A stretch of 64,000 nucleotides of DNA, from the NCBI GenBank assembly GCA_050257855.1, contig JBLMXQ010000040.1, forward strand, positions 62,001-126,000, in the 5' to 3' direction. The position numbers and the translations under genes were made by a program. Of this stretch, positions 32,600 through 42,200 are shown piece after piece. Positions within the stretch are counted from its first letter, which is position 1; each line of letters opens with the position of its first letter. A model generated the notes under the pieces. That model made no database searches. It was not told where the DNA came from and saw only the letters and a list, made by a program, of their open reading frames with translations. The DNA is from JBLMXQ01 sp050257855. Lineage in GTDB: Bacteria > Acidobacteriota > Vicinamibacteria > Vicinamibacterales > CAVVIG01.

Positions 32600-32983
32600 T
32601 CAGACGCCGGCGGCGGCCGACGCGCGCTGCGCGTCCTCCACGCCGATGACGACCACCGGCCGGCCGGCGGCCTCGCCGGCGCCGCCGTACGCATACTCGA
32701 CGTTCACGCCGGCATCCGCGATCAGCCGCAGCACCGGCTCCAGCGCCCCGACCTCGTTGGCGAGCGGCACGAACAGCACGTCGCGTTCGGTCACCTGATG
32801 ATGGCGCTCGCGCAGCGTCGCCGCGCCGTGCACGTGGTTGTCCACCACGAGCCGCAGCTGTCCCGCGCTCTCGAGCGAGATTGCCAGGATGTTCACGCGC
32901 TCGTTGGCCAGGAGCCGGCACACGCCGGCCAGCGCCCCCGGGCTGTTCGGTAGCCGCAGATTGAGCTCGGTACGAATCGCCAT
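32600..32983 (-). CDS. Tandem ACT domain protein (127 aa)
   Basis: This is a free-standing pair of ACT domains, amino-acid-binding regulatory modules. The first reads RLPNSPGALAGVCRLLANERVNILAISLE and the second ends with PLANEVGALEPVLRLIADAGVNVEYAY; both have the helix-turn with conserved Gly-Ala-Leu at the ligand edge. No catalytic domain is attached. Small acidobacterial ACT pairs often accompany aromatic or branched-chain amino acid genes, but none is adjacent here. ATG 32983 is the natural start. It probably modulates another enzyme by binding it or by sensing an amino acid. Confidence 0.85.
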   Translation of the reverse strand: MAIRTELNLRLPNSPGALAGVCRLLANERVNILAISLESAGQLRLVVDNHVHGAATLRERHHQVTERDVLFVPLANEVGALEPVLRLIADAGVNVEYAYGGAGEAAGRPVVVIGVEDAQRASAAAGV

Positions 32984-33039
32984 GGCGCAGAGGTTAGCAC
33001 GGACGGAAGGGAAAATCGGAGGGACCCCCCGGGTTGATG

Positions 33040-33081
33040 GGGTGATGGGGTAATGGGACGTTGCCCATTACCCCGTTACCC
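33040..33081. terminator. Near-perfect 18-bp inverted repeat
   Basis: Arms GGGTGATGGGGTAATGGG (33040-33057) and CCCATTACCCCGTTACCC (33064-33081) pair with two mismatches around a 6-base loop. The innermost 11 pairs are perfect. It lies 14 bases beyond the OmpA stop on the minus strand and upstream of the ACT gene, so it probably ends the OmpA transcript. No T-run is present, so a REP-like identity is also possible. Confidence 0.6.
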
Positions 33082-33095
33082 ACGTACCCCGGTCG

Positions 33096-33761
33096 CTACG
33101 CCAGGACCTTGATCACCACGCGCCGATTCTGCGCGCGGCCGGCCTTCGTCTTGTTCGGGGCGACCGGCTTGTCCTCGCCGTAACTGATGACGCTGATCTT
33201 GTGCAGCGGAATCTGGTACTGCTCGTAGAGATACCGCTTCACCGCCTCGGCGCGCTCGAGGCCGATCTTCTGGTTCACGTCCGCCGGCCCGACGTTGTCG
33301 GTGTGCCCTTCGATTTCGATCCAGACGTTCTTCGGATCCTGCTTCAGCTGCGACACCATCTGATCGATCTGCTGCTTGGCACCATCCGGCAGCGCCGTCT
33401 GATTGAACTTGAAGTTGCCCTCGTCCTCGCTGAGGACCACTTCGTAGATGAGCCGGCGGCTCGCCTTGTCGATCGCCTCAGCCTTGGCGTCGGCCGTGCT
33501 GGCCGCCTTGGCCGCGTCTGCCGCAGCGCTGTTCGCCTGATTCGCCGAATCCTGCGCGGCCTGCGCCTTCTGGTCGACCTCGGCGATCTTGCCTTCGTTC
33601 TTGCGCGTGCGCTCCTGCGTCTCCTCGACCGACTTGCCGAGCGAGTCGACCTTGTCGTTCACCTCGCCGACGCTCGTCCGCACGAACTTTTTCGTCGCGC
33701 ACGCCGTAGAGCCCCCGACGGCGAGCAACACGATGGGAATCGCCACAAAGAATTTCCGCAT
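33096..33761 (-). CDS. OmpA-family peptidoglycan-binding lipoprotein
   Basis: This 221-residue envelope protein has a signal with lipobox-like STAC (acylated Cys about 21 residues in), an alanine-rich coiled coil of heptads (about 30-100) similar to Lpp-type spacers, and a C-terminal OmpA domain. The domain shows VWIEIEGHTDNVG, NQKIGLERAEAVKRYL and GRAQNRRVVIKV, which bind diaminopimelate in peptidoglycan. ATG 33761 is chosen over ATG 33767: an AGGAGG site touches the first ATG but is 6 bases from the second. It likely tethers outer membrane to cell wall. Upstream VWA gene is 10 bases away and co-directional. Confidence 0.92.
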   Translation of the reverse strand: MRKFFVAIPIVLLAVGGSTACATKKFVRTSVGEVNDKVDSLGKSVEETQERTRKNEGKIAEVDQKAQAAQDSANQANSAAADAAKAASTADAKAEAIDKASRRLIYEVVLSEDEGNFKFNQTALPDGAKQQIDQMVSQLKQDPKNVWIEIEGHTDNVGPADVNQKIGLERAEAVKRYLYEQYQIPLHKISVISYGEDKPVAPNKTKAGRAQNRRVVIKVLA

Positions 33762-33771
33762 TTCCATCCTC

Positions 33772-34731
33772 CTACTCCGAGTTCGGGCGAGACTGCCCGG
33801 CGAAATACCCGCTCCGGGCTCGAATGATCAGGTCCCTGCCCCGTGCACGGACCACGAGCGGATGCCAGCCCGGTCGACCGCTCGATTCGAACGCCAACAA
33901 ATACTGATGCCGCAGGTCGTCGATGATCTGCCGCGCCGCGACGCTGCGATCGGCCGGCGTGCTCACCACGTAGGTGTGGCCGCCGGTCCACCGCGCCAGA
34001 TCCGCCAGCGGCCCCGTCAGTGCCGACTGCTCGGCGGTCACCGTCGCCACATCGGCCGACGGATTGTCGATGCCCAGCACCAGACCGACGATGTAGACCG
34101 GCACGTCGATTGAGCTGGCGATGCCGGACACCTCGCCTGGCGTGAGACGGCTCCAGTTGTCGCGGCCGTCGGTCAGCACGATGACCGCGCGCCGGCGCGC
34201 CTCGCCCCCACGCGTCGCCACCCTCCGGGCGGTCTGGGCGATGGCGTCGTTCAGCGAGGTCGCACCGAACGGCACGAGCGACGACATGGACTCCGGCAGC
34301 CGGCGCAGGCCGTTCGTGAACGGCGTGACTTCGGTGAGCCGCGTATCAAACGTGAACACGGCGGCTTCGTCGCTCCCGGGCGCCATCCAGCTGAGCAGGT
34401 GCTGCGCTTCTTCGCGCGCACTCTCCAGCCTTGTTTCCATGCTGCCGCTGACGTCGACGAGCAGGGCCACGCTGACCCCCGCCTCGTCACGCCGGAACTC
34501 GGTCACGGGACGCGGCTGGCCGTTGTCGAGCACCTCGAAATCGCGCGCCGACAGGTCGCTCACGAACCGTCCCTTCCGATCCCGCACGACGGCGCTGACC
34601 CGGACCAGGTCCACGCTCGCCTTGAATCTGGCCACAGGCGGCGCGGTCTGCCCGGATGACGACGCGCTCTGGGCCGGTGCCGAGCCGGTTGCTGCAAGCA
34701 TCAGCATGGCCATGAGAGACATCTGACGCAT
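33772..34731 (-). CDS. Secreted VWFA domain protein (acidobacterial VWFA-related type)
   Basis: This 319-residue exported protein carries a signal peptide (MRQMSLMAMLMLAATGSAPAQ), a short beta domain (FKASVDLVRVSAVVRDRKGRFVSDL) and a von Willebrand A domain (about 90-290). The metal site DVSGSM is intact (DxSxS); the third-loop Thr/Asp residues appear in GATSLNDA and LTDGRDN. The VVRDRKGRFVSDLSARDFEVLDNG motif is typical of the VWFA-related proteins of Acidobacteria, whose role is unknown but is presumed protein-protein binding. ATG 34731 is favoured because the -10 at 34776 would put the transcription start right at the alternative ATG 34767. Confidence 0.87.
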   Translation of the reverse strand: MRQMSLMAMLMLAATGSAPAQSASSSGQTAPPVARFKASVDLVRVSAVVRDRKGRFVSDLSARDFEVLDNGQPRPVTEFRRDEAGVSVALLVDVSGSMETRLESAREEAQHLLSWMAPGSDEAAVFTFDTRLTEVTPFTNGLRRLPESMSSLVPFGATSLNDAIAQTARRVATRGGEARRRAVIVLTDGRDNWSRLTPGEVSGIASSIDVPVYIVGLVLGIDNPSADVATVTAEQSALTGPLADLARWTGGHTYVVSTPADRSVAARQIIDDLRHQYLLAFESSGRPGWHPLVVRARGRDLIIRARSGYFAGQSRPNSE

Positions 34732-34768
34732 AGCCCCGTCGCACCCAGCTATCAAGTTGGCTGCCATA

Positions 34769-34799
34769 TTGACAAATTATAGACTGTAAACGATTTATA
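34769..34799. promoter_or_regulatory. AT-rich divergent promoter region
   Basis: A perfect minus-strand -10 TATAAT (34776-34781) serves the VWA/OmpA pair. On the plus strand a consensus -35 TTGACA (34769-34774) is followed by TTTATA (34794-34799), 19 bases away, toward the aminotransferase at 34948. The two overlap, so the genes may compete for polymerase. The remaining 150 bases before 34948 show no further element that I can name. Confidence 0.55.
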
Positions 34800-34947
34800 C
34801 GAGTAGTGAGTCATTTCGTGAACGAAGGTGGAGTGGCAAATCGAGTAAGAATTACGCTGCGGGAGGGGTGAGCCGCGGATCCCGCAGTGTCGAAGTTACA
34901 TGATGACGAACAACGCGCGAGGACGCGCCCGAAGGTAAGATCTGACC

Positions 34948-36159
34948 GTGCAACCTGCAAATACCTCAATCCCCACGGCCGCGCGCGTCTCTCACTTCAC
35001 TTACGCCATCCGCAACATCGTTGTCGAAGCGCAGCGGGTGGAAGCCGCAGGCACGCGTGTCCGCTATCTCAATATCGGCGATCCGGTCGCGTTCGGCTTC
35101 CGCACGCCGCCGCATCTGGTCGAAGTGGTCGAGCGGGCGATGCGCGACGGTCACAATTCGTACGGACCGTCGGCCGGTCTGCCGGCTGCGCGCGACGCGG
35201 TCGCCGCCGAGTACACCTCGCGCGGCTTTCCTGTCGGCCCCGACCGTGTGTTCATCACGGCGGGAACATCGGAAGGCATCGAGCTCGCGCTCAATGCCCT
35301 GGTCGACCCCGGGCGCGAGGTGCTCGTGCCGATGCCGACCTATCCGCTGTACACGGCGGTGCTCGCGAAAATCGGAGCGCGCGCGCTGTTCTACCGAACG
35401 GATCCGTCGCGCGGCTGGATGCCGGACCTCGATCACCTGCGCAGCCTGGTCACGCCCGACACGCGCGCGCTCGTCGTCATCGATCCGAACAACCCGACGG
35501 GAGCAGTGTACCCGGAGTCGACACGCCGTGCGCTGCTCGAGTTCGCGAACCGCCACGGGCTGCCGATTCTCGCCGACGAAGTGTACGGCGATCTCGGATA
35601 CGACGGTCCGATCGCGCCGCTGGGGCGGCTCGATCCCGACGCACCGATCATCTCGTTCTCGAGCCTGTCGAAGGCCTATCTCGCGCCTGGATGGCGCACC
35701 GGCTGGATGGCAATCGGCCGCACGCCTCGTCTCGACGAGGCGGTGGCTGCGGTCCGCAAGCTGGCGGACGGCCGCCTCTGCAGCACGGTGCCGATGCAGT
35801 ACGCGGTCGCGCCGGCGCTCATGGGGGACCGATCTCACCAGGACACGTTCCGCTCCGCGCTGCGGGAGCGCGCGTCGCTGACGGTCGAACACCTCCGCGC
35901 GATGCCCGGGGTGACGTGCGTCGCACCGACCGCCGCGTTCTACGCGATGCCGCGAATCGCGCTGCCGCCCGGCCGCACGGACGAGGACTACGTCCGCGCG
36001 CTGCTGCGCGCGACCGGCGTGCTGTGCGTGTACGGTTCGGGATTCGGCCTGCCTGCCGGGGACGGATTTCTCCGCATCGTATTTCTCGCCTCTCCGGACG
36101 AACTCACCGAGGTCTACCGGCTGATGGCCGACTTCACACGCGATTACCTGTCGCGCTGA
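34948..36159 (+). CDS. Class I/II PLP-dependent aminotransferase (403 aa)
   Basis: A fold-type I aminotransferase, distinct from that at 4445. Motifs are RYLNIGDPVAFGF at the N-arm, NSYGPSAGLPAARDAV, IDPNNPTGAVYP, LADEVYGDLGYDG, the PLP lysine in FSSLSKAYLAPGWRTGWM and a C-terminal GDGFLRIVF with the substrate Arg. The pattern is close to alanine or valine-pyruvate transaminases (AlaA-like). Start is GTG 34948 with an AAGGTAAG site about 10 bases upstream. The AI-2E-type permease gene starts 39 bases downstream in the same direction. Confidence 0.92.
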   Translation: MQPANTSIPTAARVSHFTYAIRNIVVEAQRVEAAGTRVRYLNIGDPVAFGFRTPPHLVEVVERAMRDGHNSYGPSAGLPAARDAVAAEYTSRGFPVGPDRVFITAGTSEGIELALNALVDPGREVLVPMPTYPLYTAVLAKIGARALFYRTDPSRGWMPDLDHLRSLVTPDTRALVVIDPNNPTGAVYPESTRRALLEFANRHGLPILADEVYGDLGYDGPIAPLGRLDPDAPIISFSSLSKAYLAPGWRTGWMAIGRTPRLDEAVAAVRKLADGRLCSTVPMQYAVAPALMGDRSHQDTFRSALRERASLTVEHLRAMPGVTCVAPTAAFYAMPRIALPPGRTDEDYVRALLRATGVLCVYGSGFGLPAGDGFLRIVFLASPDELTEVYRLMADFTRDYLSR

Positions 36160-36198
36160 CACCCGCGGGCCGCGGCCTGCTTCTTGCTGAGTTGCCCG

Positions 36199-37233
36199 AT
36201 GCTGTCCGACCGCGAGTTCACGCGGCGCATGCTCCAGACCGTCTTCACCGTGGCCGGCGTGTCCATGCTGCTGGTCGCGCTGTGGGTCGCGCGGGAGGTG
36301 CTGCTGCTGGTGTATGTCAGCGCCCTGATTGCGATGGGCTTCTCGCCGCTCGTCCACAGGATCGAGCAGCCGGCCCGGCACGTACCGCGGTGGCTCGCGA
36401 TCCTCGCCATCTATCTCGTCGTCGTCGGCGCCTTCATCGTCGTCGGGCTGCTCGTGGTGCCGCCGCTCGCCGCGCAGGCGGTCGCGTTGTGGGCGAGGAT
36501 GCCGACCGAGTTCAGCCACGTGCAGACGTTCCTGATTCGGCACCACCTGATGGCGCGCCGCGTCACCCTGGAACAGGCGGTGCAGAGCGCGCCGACCGGG
36601 ACCGGCGGCAACGCCGTCGGCACCGTGCTGGTGGCAATTTCCAGCGCCATCGACGGCATCTTCGGCCTGATCACCGTGCTCATCCTGAGCTTCTACCTCC
36701 TGATCGAGGCGGGGCCGCTCTTTCAGTACTTCGTACGGTTCGTTCCGGCGGGCCGGCGCGTGGACGTGGCGATCGCGTCGCGGCAGGCGGTTTCGAAAGT
36801 GAGCGCGTGGCTGCGCGCCCAGCTGCTCCTGGCCGGCGTCATGGGCGGCTGCGCGGCCGTCGTGCTCGGACTGATGAGCGTGCCGTACTTCTACGTGGTC
36901 GCGCTGATTGCCGCGGTGGGCGAGATGATCCCCATCGTCGGTCCGATCATCGCGGGGGTCACGGCGGTCGCCATCGCGATCAGCGTCTCCCCGAAGATGG
37001 CGATCGCCGTCGGCGTGTTCTTCGTCGCGCTGCACCAGCTCGAATCGAACGTCCTCGTTCCGAAGCTGATGGAGCGGCGCGTCGGCGTGAGCCCGGTCGC
37101 CGTGATCATCGCGCTGCTCATCGGCGGCGCGCTCTGGGGTCTCACCGGCGCGATTCTCGCGGTCCCGACCACCGCGATTCTCGCCGTGGTGATCGACGAG
37201 CTGACCGGCGTGCCGGAGACGACGGGTGTCTGA
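36199..37233 (+). CDS. AI-2E family transporter (TqsA/PerM-like permease)
   Basis: This 344-residue polytopic membrane protein has about eight TM helices. The family pattern is clear: an N-terminal pair with REVLLLVYVSALIAMGFSPLV, a long amphipathic middle, LITVLILSFYLLIEAGP, and the signature C-terminal block PIVGPIIAGVTAVAIAIS, HQLESNVLVPKLMERRVGVSP and GALWGLTGAILAVPTTAI. Function in the family ranges from autoinducer-2 export to Na+/H+ exchange; it is not settled here. ATG 36199 is chosen as in-frame start after a TTG extension. The next gene overlaps by 8 bases. Confidence 0.92.
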   Translation: MLSDREFTRRMLQTVFTVAGVSMLLVALWVAREVLLLVYVSALIAMGFSPLVHRIEQPARHVPRWLAILAIYLVVVGAFIVVGLLVVPPLAAQAVALWARMPTEFSHVQTFLIRHHLMARRVTLEQAVQSAPTGTGGNAVGTVLVAISSAIDGIFGLITVLILSFYLLIEAGPLFQYFVRFVPAGRRVDVAIASRQAVSKVSAWLRAQLLLAGVMGGCAAVVLGLMSVPYFYVVALIAAVGEMIPIVGPIIAGVTAVAIAISVSPKMAIAVGVFFVALHQLESNVLVPKLMERRVGVSPVAVIIALLIGGALWGLTGAILAVPTTAILAVVIDELTGVPETTGV

Positions 37234-39190
37234 GGCGGCGGTCGTCGAGAGCGTATCGACCGGAACGGGTGCGCGAAGGGGCGCGGGGTCGACGCGCGAT
37301 GCCGCTCTCGCCTGCCTCGCGTACGCCGTGCTCACGATCGCGCTGACCTGGCCGGTCGCGCGCGGCCTCGGACGGGACGTGCCGGCCGACCTCGGCGATC
37401 CGCTGCTCGCCACGTGGATCCTCTCGTGGGATGCTCGCCACCTCCTGCAGGCGCTCGGCGGTCATCCCGGAGCGCTGTCCCAGTACTGGCATCCGGGGAT
37501 CTTCTATCCGCACGCCTACGCCCTCGCGTACTCCGAGCACCTGACCGCGCAGGCGCTTCAGACACTGCCGTTCTATGCGGTCACCGGGAACGGCGTCCTG
37601 TGCTACGACCTCGCGTTCCTCTCGACGTTCGTCCTCTCGGCGCTCGGGATGTTTCTCTTCGTCCGCGAGCTCACCGGCCATCGGGCGGCCGCGTTCGTCG
37701 CCGGCCTCGCGTTCGGATTCGCGCCGTACCGCTTCGACGCACTGCCGCACGTGCAGGTGCTGTCGTCGCAGTGGATGCCATTCGTGCTGTACGGGCTCCG
37801 GCGCTTCTTCGATACCGGGAAGACGCAGCCGCTCGTCTGGGCGTCGCTGGCGTGGCTCGCGCAGAACCTGTCGTGCGGGTACTACCTGCTCTTCTTCAGC
37901 CCCGTCGTCGCGGCCTACGTCGTCTGGGAATTGTCGACGCGACGTTCGTGGAACGACTGGCGCACCGTCGCGCGGCTGGTGGCGGCCGCGGCGGCGGTCG
38001 GCGCCGCTACGGCGCCATTCATGCTGCCGTATCTGAAACTGCGGTCGCTCGGCTTCGATCCGCGCGCGCTCGCCGAAGTTGATTTCTACTCGGCCGATGT
38101 CTGGGCGTATCTGACCGCAGGGACCACGCTGCGTCTCTGGGGACACGTCGCGCGGGCGTGGCCGCAGGCGGAAGGATCCCTGTTCCCGGGGCTCACCACG
38201 TGCGTGCTGGCGGCGTTCGCCGTTCGCCACGCGTGGCCGGCGGAATCGCGCGGGACGGAAGGGACCCGGACCGGGCGCGTGCTCGTCGCGGCCGTCGTCG
38301 GCAGCGCGGCCGTCGTCGTCGCGGTGGCCTTCGGCTGGAGGCTGTACACGCCGTGGCTCAGGATCACGAGCCTCGACCGGACCCTGGCCGTGACCGCGGT
38401 CCTTGCCGGCGTGCTGCTCGCCGCATCAGCGCGCCTGCGGCGGCTGGCGCTGTCGTGGCTGGGCACGCCGGCCGGTTTCTTCTCGCTCGTCGCGCTTGGC
38501 GCAGCCGTGCTGTCGCTCGGCCCGCACGTTCACGCGCGCGGACGGCTCGTGAGCGAGCACAATCTCTACGATCTGTTCTACCGATACGTGCCGGGATTCG
38601 ACGGGCTTCGGGTCCCGGCGCGCTTCGCGATGATCGTGACGCTCGCGCTCGCCGCGCTCGCCGGCTTCGGCACGGCAGCCCTCGCGCGGGGCCGCCGGGC
38701 CCGGACAACCGTCGTCATTGCCGGCGCGCTGATCCTCATCGAGTCGATCGCCGTGCCCCTTCCCGTCAGCACGACCTCGTTCGGCCACAGACTGAGCGGC
38801 GACGCGGCCGAGACGCCGCCGATCTACCGTTTTCTCGCGACGCTGCCGCCGGACACGGTCGTCCTCGAGCTGCCGCTCGGCCGGCCCGGGAACGAAGTGC
38901 GCTACATGCTGCATGCGCTCGAACACGACCACCCGATCGTCAACGGCTACAGCGGCGGCGAGCCGCTCTCGTACGGACTTCTGCGCGAGGCGCTTGCGGA
39001 CGAGCCGACCTCTCCCGAGCGCAGCTGGAGCGCGCTCGCCGCCACCGGCGCGACCCACGTCGTCCTGCACCGGGCGGATTACGAAGGCGATCGCGGCGCG
39101 GAAGTCGAACAATGGCTCAGGGGGCACGGCGCGCGCGAGCTGTTCCGGTCCGGGACCGATCGCGTGTTCGACGTGCGGCACCACTCCTGA
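37226..39190 (+). CDS. Large polytopic membrane protein, probably GT-C glycosyltransferase-like (654 aa)
   Basis: No named family is certain. About 12 TM helices are seen, with a first extracytoplasmic loop containing DLGDPLLATWILSWD, where acidic pairs are typical of GT-C glycosyltransferases using polyprenyl-phosphate sugars. Related features are SEHLTAQALQTLPFYAVTG, FGFAPYRFDALPHVQ and a C-terminal soluble domain of about 130 residues (YRFLATLPPDTVVLELPLG). GTG 37226 overlaps the permease stop. Similar acidobacterial and planctomycete proteins are labelled membrane protein YfhO-like or DUF6044-type; I cannot choose between them. Confidence 0.7.
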   Translation: MSEAAVVESVSTGTGARRGAGSTRDAALACLAYAVLTIALTWPVARGLGRDVPADLGDPLLATWILSWDARHLLQALGGHPGALSQYWHPGIFYPHAYALAYSEHLTAQALQTLPFYAVTGNGVLCYDLAFLSTFVLSALGMFLFVRELTGHRAAAFVAGLAFGFAPYRFDALPHVQVLSSQWMPFVLYGLRRFFDTGKTQPLVWASLAWLAQNLSCGYYLLFFSPVVAAYVVWELSTRRSWNDWRTVARLVAAAAAVGAATAPFMLPYLKLRSLGFDPRALAEVDFYSADVWAYLTAGTTLRLWGHVARAWPQAEGSLFPGLTTCVLAAFAVRHAWPAESRGTEGTRTGRVLVAAVVGSAAVVVAVAFGWRLYTPWLRITSLDRTLAVTAVLAGVLLAASARLRRLALSWLGTPAGFFSLVALGAAVLSLGPHVHARGRLVSEHNLYDLFYRYVPGFDGLRVPARFAMIVTLALAALAGFGTAALARGRRARTTVVIAGALILIESIAVPLPVSTTSFGHRLSGDAAETPPIYRFLATLPPDTVVLELPLGRPGNEVRYMLHALEHDHPIVNGYSGGEPLSYGLLREALADEPTSPERSWSALAATGATHVVLHRADYEGDRGAEVEQWLRGHGARELFRSGTDRVFDVRHHS

Positions 39191-39232
39191 CACAGGATTC
39201 TTCGACGGACGAGGCGAATCCCCTCGTCGCCT

Positions 39233-42200
39233 TCACGGCGTCTTCGCGGGCAGGGCGATCGGCGCTTCCTTGTGCGCCGCGAGGATCCTGTTGAGATCGG
39301 CAAGACTCTTCGTCGTCAATTCGTCGAACTGCGGCTTCAGGCCGCGAATCTCGCCGGCGAACTGTTCGCGCACGGCCAGCTGCTGCGCGGTCGGCGGGAA
39401 GTCCGATTCCTGCAGTCCGCCGGCAAGATGCGACAGCTTCTGGAGCAGCTGACCGCCCCACCGCATTCCATCCTGTCCGCCGGTCAGCCTGAGCTGATAC
39501 AACCGGCCCTCGAAGTCGATTGCCTTCCGCTCGAACGCGCCCTCGCCCGCGCGAACGGCGGGCGCTTCGGGCTTCTCGCCGCGGTCTTCGATCTGGCGGC
39601 GCAGCTGTTCGATCGTGTTCACCCATCCCCCCACCGTCACGATGTCGTCGCGGACCGCACGTGCCAGGGCGAACGACGCCTGAATGTCGGCTTCCGTTCC
39701 GGCCGAATGCGGATCTTTCAGGACGACCAGCGGCTGCGATTGGGATTCGCCGTCCGCCGTGAGCTTCACGGTGTATCGCCCGGGCGGCATCAGGAGCGAC
39801 ATCCGCCCGCCGGCCGGCCGGCCCTCGGGGCCGACCTTCATCCACGGCGCGTAGATCGGGCTCGTGCGGAGCCGGACCGGCTCGCTCGGCGCCGATCTCA
39901 GGTCCCACCAGACGCGATTCACGCCCGCCTGATTGGTTCCGCGCAGCGTCCGGACGGCCTCTCCCCTGTCGTCGAGAATTGCAATGCCGACCTCGCCGGC
40001 GCCTTTCGGCAGGAAGTAGTCGATGTCGGCGCCGTACGGCGGATTCTGTCCGTCGACCAGGTCGTACGACGGAGCCGCGGGCGGCGTGATGCCGCGGAAC
40101 CGATACGCCGGCCGCGGCGGGAACAGGGTCGCCGCGCGCGGCTCGCCGCCGGCCGCCAGGCGCTCGAGCGGCGTGATGTCGTCGAGAATCCAGAAGCCGC
40201 GGCCGTACGTCGCCAGCACGAGATCGTGGAAACGCGGCTGCACCGTGATGCCGTAGACCGGCACGTGCGGCAGGTTGTTCTGCAGCGGCTGCCAGCGCCC
40301 GCCGTCGTCGAAGGAGACGTAGAGCGCGTTTTCGGTTCCCAGGAAGAGCAGCCCGGGATGCGCCGGATCTTCGGCGACGCTGTGCGCGTAGCTGAGCGCG
40401 CTGTGCGGGATGGTGGCGCTCAGGCTCTTCCAGGTCGCGCCGAAATCGGCGGTCTTGTAGACGTAAGGATCGCGATTGTTCTCCTGGTGCAGATCGACGG
40501 TGATGTACGCGGTGCCGGCGTCGAAATGCGACGGCGCGATGGTGTAGATGGTCCCCCATGGCGGCAGGTCCGGGATGTTCGCCGTGACGTTCGTCCACGT
40601 CTTGCCGCCGTCGCGCGTCACGTTGACCTGGCCGTCGTTGCTGCCGGTCCAGATCACCCCGTCCTGCTTCGGCGATCCGGCGATCGAGATGAGCGTATCG
40701 CCGTATTCCGGGCCGATGTTGTCCCCGGTCAGTCCGCCCGACGGTCCCTGGCGGCTTCTGTCGTTCAGCGTGAGGTCGGGGCTGATGACGTGCCAGCTCT
40801 GGCCGCCGTCGGTCGTCTCGTGCACGTACTGGCTGCCGACCCAGACCCTGTTGTGATCGAACGGCGACATCGCGACGGGGAACGTCCAGTTGAAGCGGTA
40901 CTTCAGCTCGCCCGCCGGCCAGCCCTCCGGATTGTCCGGCCACACCTCGACGCTCCGGTACTGCCGCGTGCGCTCGTCGTACCGATCGATGCTGCCGCCG
41001 AGACTCCCGCTCGCGGTGCCGCTCGACCAGACGATGTTCGGATCGCTCCAGTCGGGAATCGTCCAGCCGCTCTCGCCGCCGCCGACCGTCTGCCACAGGC
41101 CGCGCGAGATCACGGGCACGAACTGGCCGTAGCCCATCACGCGGCTGTTGCTCGGGCCGCGGAACGACGGTCCGTCCTGGCGGTTGCCGTACACGTTGTA
41201 CGGGATCTCGTCGTCGACCGCCACGTGATACACCTGCGCGTTCGGGAACTGGACGCGCTGCCACGTGCGCCCGCGGTTGACGCTGAAGCCGACGCCCCCG
41301 TCGTTCGAGACGATCATCCGATCGGCGTTGGCCGGATCGATCCACATGTCGTGGAAGTCGCCGAGCGGCGGCGCGCCGAGCGCGTGGCCGCCGGCCGTCG
41401 CGGGATAGCCTCGCATCGTGTGCAGCGTCGCGCCGCCGTCCTGCGAGCGGCTGAACGAGGCCGTGAGGAAATAGAGGTCGTCCGCGTTGTCGGGCTCGAC
41501 CGCCATCCGGAAGTAGTAGTGCGGGCGCCCGCCGACGTCGTGGCTGGGCGTCATCATCCGCCAGTTCTCACCGCCGTCGTCGGATCGCCACAGCTCCCCT
41601 TCGGCGGTGGGCTTGCCGTGAAAGGGCTCGCCGGTGCCGGTCTCGATCAGCGCGTAGACGCGTTTCGGGTCGTTCCTCGCGGTCGCGAGCCCGATCTTGC
41701 CGACCTCCTGTTCGGGCAGTCCGTGCCCGGTCAGCCGCGTCCACGTCGTGCCGCCGTCGGTCGACTTGAACAGGCCGCTGCCCGGCCCGCCGCTCTCCTG
41801 CGCCCACGTGTGGATGACGAACTGCCACATGCCCGCGAACAGCACCTGCGGGTTGCCCGGATCCATCACCACGTCCGAGCAGCCGGTGTTCTCGTCGACG
41901 AACAGGACTTTCTGCCACGTCCTGCCGCCGTCGGTCGTCCGGAACAGCCCGCGATCGGGCTGTGGGCCGTAGCTGTGCCCGAGCGCGGCGGCGAAGACGA
42001 CGTCCGGATTCTGCGGGTCGATGACGATGCGGCCGATGCGCCCGGTGTTCTCGAGTCCCATCAGGGACCAGGTCCTGCCGGCATCGGTCGACTTGTAGAT
42101 GCCGGCGCCGACCGAGATGTGACTGCGGATCCACGTTTCGCCGGTGCCGGCCCACACGATCTCGGGATGGCCGGGGGCCACCGCGAGCGAGCCGATCGAC

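Noticed and set aside
34887..37346. 819-residue plus-strand open frame overlapping the aminotransferase and permease genes
   Set aside because: Frame-shifted shadow of two recognised genes with an arginine-rich sequence and no motif.
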